Source of the DNA: Pogonophryne albipinna
Lineage: Eukaryota > Chordata > Actinopteri > Perciformes > Artedidraconidae
DNA: 64,000 nt
Assembly (NCBI GenBank): GCA_028583405.1
Contig: JAPTMU010000115.1
Span: forward strand, 332,501 to 396,500
Reading direction: 5' to 3'
This document shows, one piece after another, positions 1 to 10,800 of the stretch. Under the pieces are notes generated by a model that saw nothing but the letters and a program-made list of their open reading frames with translations, did not search any database and was not told the origin of the DNA. Position 1 is the first letter of the stretch. Each line of letters starts with the position of its first letter. A program made the position numbers and the translations under genes.

Positions 1-3000
1 CATGTTGAACACAAATACCTGTACTTTCTACTTCTTACATGTTGAACACAAATACCTGTACTTTCTACTTCTTACATGTTGAACCCAAATACCTGTACTT
101 TCTATTTCTTACATGTTGAACCCAAATACCTGTACTTTCTACTTCTTACATGTTGAACACAAATACCTGTACTTTCTACTTCTTACATGTTGAACACAAA
201 TACCTGTACTTTCTACTTCTTACATGTTGAACACAAATACCTGTACTTTCTACTTCTTACATGTTGAACACAAATACCTGTACTTTCTACTTCTTACATG
301 TTGAACACAAATACCTGTACTTTCTATTTCTTACATGTTGAACACAAATACCTGTACTTTCTACTTCTTACATGTTGAACACAAATACCTGTACTTTCTA
401 CTTCTTACATGTTGAACACAAATACCTGTACTTTCTACTTCTTACATGTTTAACTCAAATACCTGTACTTTCTACTTCTTACATGTTGAACACAAATACC
501 TGTACTTTCTATTTCTTACATGTTGAACCCAAATACCTGTACTTTCTACTTCTCACATGTTGAACCCAAATACCTGTACTTTCTACTTCTTACATGTTGA
601 ACACAAATACCTGTACTTTCTACTTCTTACATGTTGAACCCAAATACCTGTACTTTCTATTTCTTACATGTTGAACCCAAATACCTGTACTTTCTACATC
701 TCACATGTTGAACCCAAATACCTGTACTTTCTACTTCTTACATGTTGAACACAAATACCTGTACTTTCTACTTCTCACATGTTGAACCCAAATACCTGTA
801 CTTTCTACTTCTTACATGTTGAACACAAATACCTGTACTTTCTACTTCTTACATGTTGAACTCAATACCTGTACTTTCTACTTCGTACATGTTGAACCCA
901 AATACCTGTACTTTCTACTTCTTACATTTTGAACTCAAATACCTGTACTTTCTACTTCTTACATGTTGAACACAAATACCTGTACTTTCTACTTCTTACA
1001 TGTTGAACACAAATACCTGTACTTTCTACTTCTTACATGTTGAACACAAATACCTGTACTTTCTACTTCTTACATTTTGAACACAAATACCTGTACTTTC
1101 TACTTCTTACATGTTGAACACAAATACCTGTACTTTCTACTTCTCACATGTTGAACACAAATACCTGTACTTTCCACTTCTTACATGTTGAACTCAAATA
1201 CCTTTACTTTCTACTTCTTACATGTTGAACCCAAATACCTGTACTTTCTACTTCTTACATGTTGAACACAAATACCTGTACTTTCTACTTCTCACATGTT
1301 GAACACAAATACCTGTACTTTCTACTTCTTACATGTTGAACACAAATACCTGTACTTTCTACTTCTCACATGTTGAACACAAATACCTGTACTTTCTACT
1401 TCTTACATGTTGAACACAAATACCTGTACTTTCTACTTCTCACATGTTGAACACAAATACCTGTACTTTCTACTTCTTACATGTTGAACTCAAATACCTT
1501 TACTTTCTACTTCTTACATGTTGAACCCAAATACCTGTACTTTCTACTTCTTACATGTTGAACTCAAATACCTTTACTTTCTACTTCTCACATGTTGAAC
1601 CCAAATACCTGTACTTTCTACTTCTTACATGTTGAACACAAATACCTGTACTTTCTACTTCTTACATGTTGAACTCAATACCTGTACTTTCTACTTCGTA
1701 CATGTTGAACCCAAATACCTGTACTTTCTACTTCTTACATTTTGAACTCAAATACCTGTACTTTCTACTTCTTACATGTTGAACCCAAATACCTGTACTT
1801 TCTACTTCTTACATTTTGAACTCAAATACCTGTACTTTCTACTTCTTACATGTTGAACTCAAATACCTGTACTTTCTACTTCTTACATGTTGAACCCAAA
1901 TACCTGTACTTTCTACTTCTTACATTTTGAACTCAATACCTGTACTTTCTACTTCTTACATGTTGAACCCAAATACCTGTACTTTCTACTTCTTACATTT
2001 TGAACTCAAATACCTGTACTTTCTACTTCTTACATGTTGAACTCAAATACCTGTACTTTCTACTTCTTACATGTTGAACACAAATACCTGTACTTTCTAC
2101 TTGTTACATTTTGAACTCAAATACCTGTACTTTCTACTTCTTACATGTTGAACACAAATACCTGTACTTTCTACTTCTTACATGTTGAACACAAATACCT
2201 GTACTTTCTACTTCTTACATGTTGAACACAAATACCTGTAATTTCTACTTCTTACATTTTGAACACAAATACCTGTACTTTCTACTTCTTACATGTTGAA
2301 CACAAATACCTGTACTTTCTACTTCTCACATGTTGAACACAAATACCTGTACTTTCTACTTCTTACATGTTGAACTCAAATACCTTTACTTTCTACTTCT
2401 TACATGTTGAACCCAAATACCTGTACTTTCTACTTCTCACATGTTGAACACAAATACCTGTACTTTCTACTTCTCACATGTTGAACCCAAATACCTGTAC
2501 TTTCTACTTCTTACATGTTGAACCCAAATACCTGTACTTTCTACTTCTTACATGTTGAACCCAAATACCTGTACTTTCTACTTCTTACATGTTGAACCCA
2601 AATACCTGTACTTTCTACTTCTTACATGTTGAACACAAATACCTGTACTTTCTACTTCTTACATGTTGAACTCAAATACCTGTACTTTCTACTTCTTACA
2701 TGTTGAACACAAATACCTGTACTTTCTACTTCTTACATGTTGAACCCAAATACCTGTACTTTCTACTTCTTACATGTTGAACACAAATACCTGTACTTTC
2801 TACTTCTTACATGTTGAACTCAAATACCTGTACTTTCTACTCCTCACATGTTGAACACAAATACCTGTACTTTCTACTTCTCACATGTTGAACCCAAATA
2901 CCTGTACTTTCTACTTCTTACATGTTGAACACAAATACCTGTACTTTCTACTTCTTACATGTTGAACTCAATACCTGTACTTTCTACTTCTTACATGTTG

Positions 3001-4073
3001 AACCCAAATACCTGTACTTTCTACTTCTCACATGTTGAACACAAATACCTGTACTTTCTACTTCTCACATGTTGAACTCAAATACCTGTACTTTCTACTT
3101 CTTACATGTTGAACACAAATACCTGTACTTTCTACTTCTTACATGTTGAACTCAAATACCTGTACTTTCTACTCCTCACATGTTGAACACAAATACCTGT
3201 ACTTTCTACTTCTCACATGTTGAACCCAAATACCTGTACTTTCTACTTCTTACATGTTGAACACAAATACCTGTACTTTCTACTTCTTACATGTTGAACC
3301 CAAATACCTGTACTTTCTACTTCTCACATGTTGAACTCAAATACCTGTACTTTCTACTTCTTACATGTTGAACACAAATACCTGTACTTTCTACTTCTCA
3401 CATGTTGAACCCAAATACCTGTACTTTCTACTTCTTACATGTTGAACTCAAATACCTGTACTTTCTACTTCTTACATGTTGAACTCAAATACCTGTACTT
3501 TCTACTTCTTACATGTTGAACACAAATACCTGTACTTTCTACTTCTTACATGTTGAACCCAAATACCTGTACTTTCTACTTCTTACATGTTGAACACAAA
3601 TACCTGTACTTTCTACTTCTTACATGTTGAACTCAAATACCTGAACTTTCTACTTCTTACATGTTGAACTCAAATACCTGTACTTTCTACTTCTTACATG
3701 TTGAACACAAATACCTGTACTTTCTACTTCTCACATGTTGAACTCAAATACCTGTACTTTCTACTTCTTACATGTTGAACTCAAATACCTGTACTTTCTA
3801 CTTCTTACATGTTGAACACAAATACCTGTACTTTCTACTTCTTACATGTTGAACCCAAATACCTGTACTTTCTACTTCTTACATGTTGAACACAAATACC
3901 TGTACTTTCTACTTCTTACATGTTGAACTCAAATACCTGTACTTTCTACTTCTTACATGTTGAACTCAAATACCTCAACTTTCTACTTCTTACATGTTGA
4001 ACTCAAATACCTGTACTTTATACTTCTTACATGTTGAACCCAAATACCTGAACTTTCTACTTCTCTCATGTTC
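1..4073. repeat. 37-bp minisatellite, about 110 copies, in a HEXD intron
   Basis: A 37-bp unit beginning CATGTTGAACACAAATACC is repeated head to tail from base 1, so the array probably continues left of the window. Copies differ at a few recurrent sites: ACACA, ACCCA or ACTCA after TTGA; TTACAT or TCACAT; ATGTT or ATTTT. It ends near 4073 before unique sequence. It lies downstream of HEXD coding exon 3 on the minus strand, so it is intronic. Short open frames here have no coding support. Confidence 0.97.
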
Positions 4074-4329
4074 CAAACAGCTGGTTCCTTTAGTCTGAAT
4101 GTGTGTTTGGTGGCGTGATCATTATTCTTTAGAGTCATTGCGTGCCTATTGATTTGAACACGATCCGTGTATCCATCATTTCCTGATCTTCTCTAAAGAA
4201 GAGGGACCAATGGAAACGTTGTCATGTTGCCGTTGTTCAGCATGGAAACATTAATTAGCTAACAATGACATCATTGTTCTATTAATATAAAGGGAGGTCA
4301 GGTACTCTTTAAAGCAGCTGCTAGTTATG

Positions 4330-4482
4330 GGTACTTTCTACTGAAGTACACTTCAAAGCCTCTTTACTTTTACTTGAGTAAAGAACTTTAGTCAGTACTT
4401 CTACTTTTACCAGAGTATCTTTAAACACGAGTATCTGTACTTCTACTTGAGTTAAGGATGTGTGTACTTTTGCCATCTCTGA
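4330..4482. repeat. dispersed fish repeat rich in TACTTCTACTT / GAGTAAAG
   Basis: The stretch repeats TACTTTTACTTGAGTAAAG-like words and ends in GTACTTTTGCCATCTCTG. I recognise this as the kind of end sequence found in a common teleost DNA-transposon-derived repeat. It shares the GTACTTTCTACT word with the 37-bp array next to it. The family name is not certain. Confidence 0.45.
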
Positions 4483-4725
4483 TCATATTCTATGTACTTG
4501 TATATAGACTCTTCTTGCACTATTTGTATTTACTTGCACATCTCAAAACATTCTCTTGCACTATTTTATCTGTTTTATTCGTTCTACATCCTATATATAT
4601 TCCTGTTGTTCTGTTGGAGGAGCTGTAGGGTGTACATGGTGGTGTGCTTCTCCTTGCTACAGAATATAATTAATGAGTAACTTCTTTATCAGGATATGAA
4701 ATGCAATAAAAGCAGATTCCCTCAC

Positions 4726-4813
4726 CTCCATGTGGCCAAACGTCTGCACCAGTGGGATGACCTCCAAGCCTTTGGACTGAGCAAACTCCTGCATGGATAA
4801 AACCTCCTCTCGG
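4726..4813 (-). CDS. hexd: HEXD coding exon 3
   Basis: 88 nt, preceded on the minus strand by a pyrimidine-rich CTCCAG acceptor and followed by a GTGAGG donor. It encodes residues 68-97, including [12 protein letters not shown]. The first base completes a Ser codon begun in exon 2. Confidence 0.93.
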
Positions 4814-7800
4814 CTGGAGAAACAGAGAAACAGTAAACAGAGCTTAACTTTTCCACTATTCAACAAACAGATGTGTATGCTTTGAACATATTGTTAGAAA
4901 AACATCCCTGGTCCCCGGCTTGAGCTTCAATCTCAGGATCCATGTATTTGTGATCCTCTCCAGAATGGAAGTAGTCATCACATACACAAAAAAAATCTCA
5001 AAATCCTGACTTTTTCTCAAAATCCTGACTTTTTCTGGAAATCCTGACTTTTTCTCAAAATGTGGACTTTTTCTCAAAATCTCAAAATGTTGACTTTTTC
5101 TGAAAATCATCACATACAGAGCATCAACTAGTTCCTGAACAGTGTCCTTCACATGCTGATATCCAAGAGAGGGAGTTACACAGTCACAAGATGGAGGAAT
5201 ACCGGGTCTTGTAGGTAATCATAAATCCTGTCATGAACAAAATACTGAGTTTTTTCTCAAAATGTTTGCTTTTTTAAGAAAATCTCAAAATTCTGACTTC
5301 TTCTCAAAAATCTGATTTTTTTCATAAGGTCTCGAAATCCTGCCTTTTTTCTCAAAATCTCGATATTCAGACTTTTTCTCAAAATTCTGACTTTTTTCTC
5401 AAAATTCAGATTTTTTTCTCAAAATTCTGATTTTTTTCCTCAAAATTCTGAGTTTTTCTCTAAAAATCCTGAATACTTAATGTTACGTGCCAGGCAGGCT
5501 GTACTTGTGTGGTTTTCCTTCCCTCCTGTGTTTCTCTCTTCTCCCTGTCTTCTGCACAGCTAATCAGCAGCTGATCGGTATCTGGGAGAGTTGCCACGTC
5601 AATTCTGAAGAAGTCTATCCCAGACCTCTGTATTTAGCTAGTTCTGAGAGCATCATCAACATGCTGCATAACAAGATAGAATCATAACACCTCTATCAGC
5701 TGACGCCAACAGGCAGGAACAGGGAGACAGAACATTGAGAGCACAGCAGCCAAGGTTACGAGGTGCGTGTTCTCAGTCAGGACAGTTTGAACTGATAAAC
5801 TGGGTCAAAGTTATGGGCCTTGGAAAATATTCCACAACATTATGCTTGTTTCTTTTGTTTGGCATAATCCTTTGACTCCTCCTCCTCACCAACATAGTGT
5901 TTCAGTTATATGTCTGTTCGGTTCTGGGTTTACAAAATAAACCTTTTGTCAACTGTTACACTGACTCCCTCATTTTTATTGGTTGTATGTTATTGTCTCC
6001 AGGTCCCCTAGACCTTAGTGGGGACGTAACAATGGGGTCTCGTCCGGGATATCTATTTTTCTGAGCTAAAAACAACCAATAATTGAGAAGTCATCGTAGG
6101 TGTTGTACATTGGCGGAAAAATGGGTTTTGACTTACAGGACTTTATTGAAAGTCCAAGTGTTGATAAGTTGTATTCCTGTCGCAAAGATGACATGTTATC
6201 TATTGCAGCTCACTTTAACATTTCAGTAGACAAGTATAAAGTAAAAAAAGAGAGAGAGAAAATCCTGCAAAAACTAGAGGAGTTAAAGATTCTTGTAATC
6301 CCAAGCATGTCAACTCAGCCTAGGGCTGATGTATCTATTGATGATGATAGGGAACGTGTATTAGCTACACATAGAGTTGACAAGTTTAGTCCTGAAGCTC
6401 CTCCTGCAACGCTTCCTAGGTTTGAGGCTTTCTCTCCGGGTAGCTTAGGTGCAAGTAGTAATGCCAAACTAAAAGTTTGTCTTGCCCGTCTTCAGCTGGA
6501 GTTCCAGGAGAAGGAAATGGTGCGGAATATGATTACAAACTGCAGATTCGCAAGTTAGAGATAGAAGCTGAGACAGAAATCACGTTAAAGCGGCTTGAAG
6601 TTGATGCCCTGAGAATCTCTTCAGAGCAGACATTTGAGAGGTCAATACCTTCGCATACAGTCTCTCATACAAAAAGTTTTGATGTTAGTAAAAATATTGC
6701 TTTGGTGCCAACTTTTAGAGAGTCAGAGGTTGACTCATATTTTTGTGCTTTTGAGAGAATTGCTACCGCACTAGTCTGGCCTAAAGACATGTGGCCAATC
6801 CTACTTCAGTGCAAATTAGTAGGTAAGGCTCAGGAAGTGGTATCTTCACTTTCTTTGGAAGAAAGCTTGCAGTACAAAGTGCTTAAAGAGTCGATCTTGC
6901 GTGCTTATGAGCTTGTGCCGGAGGCCTACAGACAAAAGTTCAGACACCATAAAAAGTCTGCTACGCAGACATTTGTTGAGTTTGCGCGAGAGAAGGGCAT
7001 TCTCTTTGATAAATGGTGTGCGGCTAATGAAGTGAAGGATCATTTTGAGAGTCTTCGTCAGTTACTTCTCCTGGAAGATTTTAAGAATGATTTACCTGAA
7101 AGGATGGTGATATTCTTAAATGAACAGAAGGTCACTTCACTGGCTAAGGCAGCTGTTTTAGCAGATGAATTTATGCTCACTCACAAGACTGTGTTTTCTT
7201 CCCCCTTTCGCCCAGATAAAGTTTAATATCACAAACCGGAAGACCTGATCTTGGCCCAACAACTTTTGAAAGGTCTAGAGGACCACCATCACCTCCACGG
7301 GGGCCCCGTGAGTGTAACTACTGCCATAAAACAGGACACCTTATTTCAGGGTGTCATTTCTTAAAGCGTAAGCAACAATTTTCGCAACGCTTTCAAACAC
7401 CAAAAGGCATGGGACTCATTAAAGGAGTTTCCCTATCAGACATAGAAATGTCCCAGGAAGATGATATACCTGATCCCTGTTTCAAACCCTTTATTTCCAA
7501 GGGCTTTGTTTCTTTAACAGGGGATCCTAAAGACCAGCTGCCAGTACAGGTACTTAGGGACACAGGAGGTTCTCAGTCCATTATTAGAGAAGGCATCTTA
7601 CCTTTAACCTCCAGATCATCATGTGGATCAAGTGCTGTTGTTCAAGGGGTAGGCATGACACTAGTTGCGGCTCCTTTGCACAATGTTTATATTCACTCAT
7701 CTCTTGTCAAAGGATTCTTTAAAGTAGCTGTCCTCCCTGCCTTGCCCATCAAAGGTGTTGATTTCATCCTCAGTAATGACTTGGCTGGGGGCAAAGTTAA

Positions 7801-10800
7801 GCCAGTACCTGAAGTCATTGATTCTCCTGATCTAAGTTTAGACGCAGAAAAATCAGCTGAAGTACCTCCCGAAATCTTTCCTGCTTGTGTTGTTACAAGG
7901 GCCCAGTCAAAGAAATACGGAGAGGACCTGTCTGATTCTTTTCTTGCTAAAGGGCAGTTTCTTGAAGACATGACTATGTCGGACCGACTGCCAGAGGAGG
8001 CCCGGTCTGCTGGTGCTGGATCACTCAGTAACAGCTCAGAGCTTGTACAACTGCCTGCCACTCGGGAAGAATTCATGGCAGCCCAGTTAAGTGATGAAAC
8101 ACTTTCTAAATGTCTCTCTTCTGTTATCAGTCAGGAAGAGGCCAAGTCAAAGAAGATGGCCTACGTTATGGAAGATGGCCTATTAATGCGTCGCTGGATT
8201 AGTGATGCCTGTGAGGAGTCAGACTCCTTTGCAATTTATCAGGTTGTCGTGCCAACAGCCTATCGTTCTCAGGTGATGTCCTTGGCTCATGATCATCCGT
8301 GGTCAGGTCACATGGGGGTAACAAAAACGTATGAAAGAGTTTTAAAACACTTCTTTTGGCCAGGACTTAAGTCTGATGTAGTTCTTTATTGTCGAACATG
8401 TCATGTGTGCCAAGTTGTTGGTAAACCGAATCAGGTGATTCACCCTGCTCCTCTCATTCCTATTCCAGTAATGGGAGAGCCATTTGAAAGGGTGATTGTG
8501 GATTGTGTGGGACCCTTGCCTAAAACTAAAACTGGAAACCAGTTTCTCTTAACTGTCATGTGTGCTTCCACTAGGTTCCCAGAAGCCATCCCACTACGGA
8601 AAATCACTGCCCCGTTCATCACCAAGGCACTTCTGAAGTTTTTCTCCATTTTTGGTCGACCGAAGGTAGTTCAAACAGACCAAGGTACCAACTTCATGTC
8701 TAAAGTGTTTGCCCGGGTACTTGACACCTTAGGTATCAAGCATGTGACATCCAGCCCATATCATCCTGAAAGTCAGGGGGCATTAGAGAGGTTTCACCAG
8801 ACTATGAAATGCATGTTAAGAAAACATTGCTACGAGTCTCAAAGATTGGGATGACGGTGTTCCTTTAGTGTTATTTGCTGCCCGTGAAGCTGTTCAGGAG
8901 TCTCTAGGTTTTAGTCCTGCTGAGCTAGTGTTTGGACATGAGGTCAGAGGTCCTTTAAGAGTTCTTAAAGAGCATTTGATCATGCCAACGAAAAAAGTTT
9001 GCAGTATCCCGGAGTATGTTGCCAAACTTAAGGATCGTCGACATCGTGCTTGCTCCTTGGCTAGGGAAGCTCTGACCTCTACCCAGGGGAACATGAAGAA
9101 ACGCTACGACCAGAAGGCGGTAGCGAGCTTGTTTCAGCCAGGTGACAAGGTGTTGGTTCTATTGCCTGTACCTGGTTCTGCTCTGTCTACTAAATGTGCT
9201 GGTCCTTATGTTGTAGATAAGAAGCTCGGTGAAACAAACTACGTCATTCAAACACCTGACCGCACACGACCAGAGTGTGTCATATCAACATGCTGAAGAA
9301 GTACTGCACCAGGAATTACCAAAGTGAGTCTTCTAAAGCTCACCAGGTGGAGACAACCGTCTCTCCTATGGCTTCAGTTTCAAAGGTGAGCTCAAATGAG
9401 GATGAGTTGGTGATGCGCAGTGTAACACCACAGGGGGCAAGACTAAGCAATACTGAGGTATTGGCTGATTTGCCCAATTACTCATCTCATCTTCCTGATA
9501 ACCAGGAAATTATTTGCTTTGTAAATGTTTATTGTCAGGTCCAAACATATTGTTTGGATTAATATGTGTGGGGGTGTTACGTGCCAGGCAGGCTGTACTT
9601 GTGTGGTTTTCCTTCCCTCCTGTGTTTCTCTCTTCTCCCTGTATTCTGCACAGCTAATCAGCAGCTGATCGGTATCTGCCTGTGCACCTGAGTCTGATGG
9701 CTGATTGGATCCTCTCACCCTCAGCTGGCCTATCAGCAGCCAGGGCCGACCATAAAGGAGGCACCCAGGAGGTCTTCTCGCTCTCTCACTCTGGGCCTGT
9801 TGCTGATTGAGGAGCCTGCAATTGACTGCAGTGTTTAGCAACTAATTATCCTTGTATTGTCTGACCTTTTTGAAAGTGTGTGTGTTGAGAGGTGGAGGAG
9901 TTAGGTGAGTCTGGGGTACCCTGTACATTTCGCACCACGTAGCTAACTAATGTTTAGACACACTAGGTTAGCGGATTGTTGCCACCCCTGTATATTGTTT
10001 TGTCAAAGTCTTTGTAGTTTAGTTGGTGAGTGTTTTTGTTTGAGTTTTGGTTTCAAAGGACAGATGTAGAGATAGGTATGGTTTTGTTATGCTTGTTTCT
10101 TTTGTTTGGCACAATCCTTTGACTCCTCCTCCTCGCCAACAGAGTGTTTCAGTTATATGTCTGTTCGGTTCTGGGTTTACAAAATAAACCTTTTGTCAAC
10201 TGTTACGCTGACTTCCTCATTTTTATTGGTTGTATGTTATTGTCTCCAGGTCCCCTAGACCTTAGTGGGGACGTAACACTTAACATTTTTAATAATCCCT
10301 GGTCCCCGGCTTGAGCTTGAATCTCAGGATCCATGTATCTGTGGTCCTCTCCAGAATGGAAGGAGTCATCACATACAGAGCATCAACTAGTTCCTGAGCA
10401 GTGTCCTTCACATGCTGATATCCAAGAGAGGGAGTTACACAGTCACAAGATGGAGGAATAGAAAGCAGTATTCAATGTTTACTTCAGATTAGCTCACAAA
10501 TGAGCATGCTTGTCATATGTCTATCTCCATAGAGGCTGAATCATCATGTTAATCACATAGCTATCATATGCCTCAAACAGTCCTGATGCTGTGGAGGCAT
10601 CCACATGAGATGAGATGTTTTTATATAACATTAGAAAGACTGATTCTTAATATTACATTATACGCTTATTGTGCTCACTTATGCGGCTGTGACTTTGGAA
10701 TGATCACCCCCCCCCCCCCCCCCCCCCAAGTTTTGATGGGGAGGAAAGGAACGAAGGGAAAAGTCACATGAGAAAGTGTTTAGCTTGCAATATTGAAAGT

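Larger units (their letters stand above)
5481..10278 (+). mobile_element. Ty3/gypsy LTR retrotransposon, Gmr1-like domain order, RT/RNase H deleted
   Basis: A 4798-bp element in a HEXD intron, antisense to HEXD. Both ends read TGTTACG...CGTAACA, and a 5-bp target duplication CTTAA flanks it (5476-5480, 10279-10283). Internal order is primer site, gag, CCHC knuckle, aspartic protease, integrase, then 3' LTR. Integrase follows protease directly, which is the Ty1/copia-like order of Gmr1-type gypsy elements of fish. In those the reverse transcriptase follows integrase, but here only about 280 bp separates the end of integrase from the 3' LTR, so RT and RNase H are missing. Several frameshifts break the reading frame. 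The copy cannot be autonomous. Confidence 0.9.

Noticed and set aside
372..563. Short open frame in the 37-bp array
   Set aside because: 37 is not a multiple of three, so it is a chance run between stops across five units.
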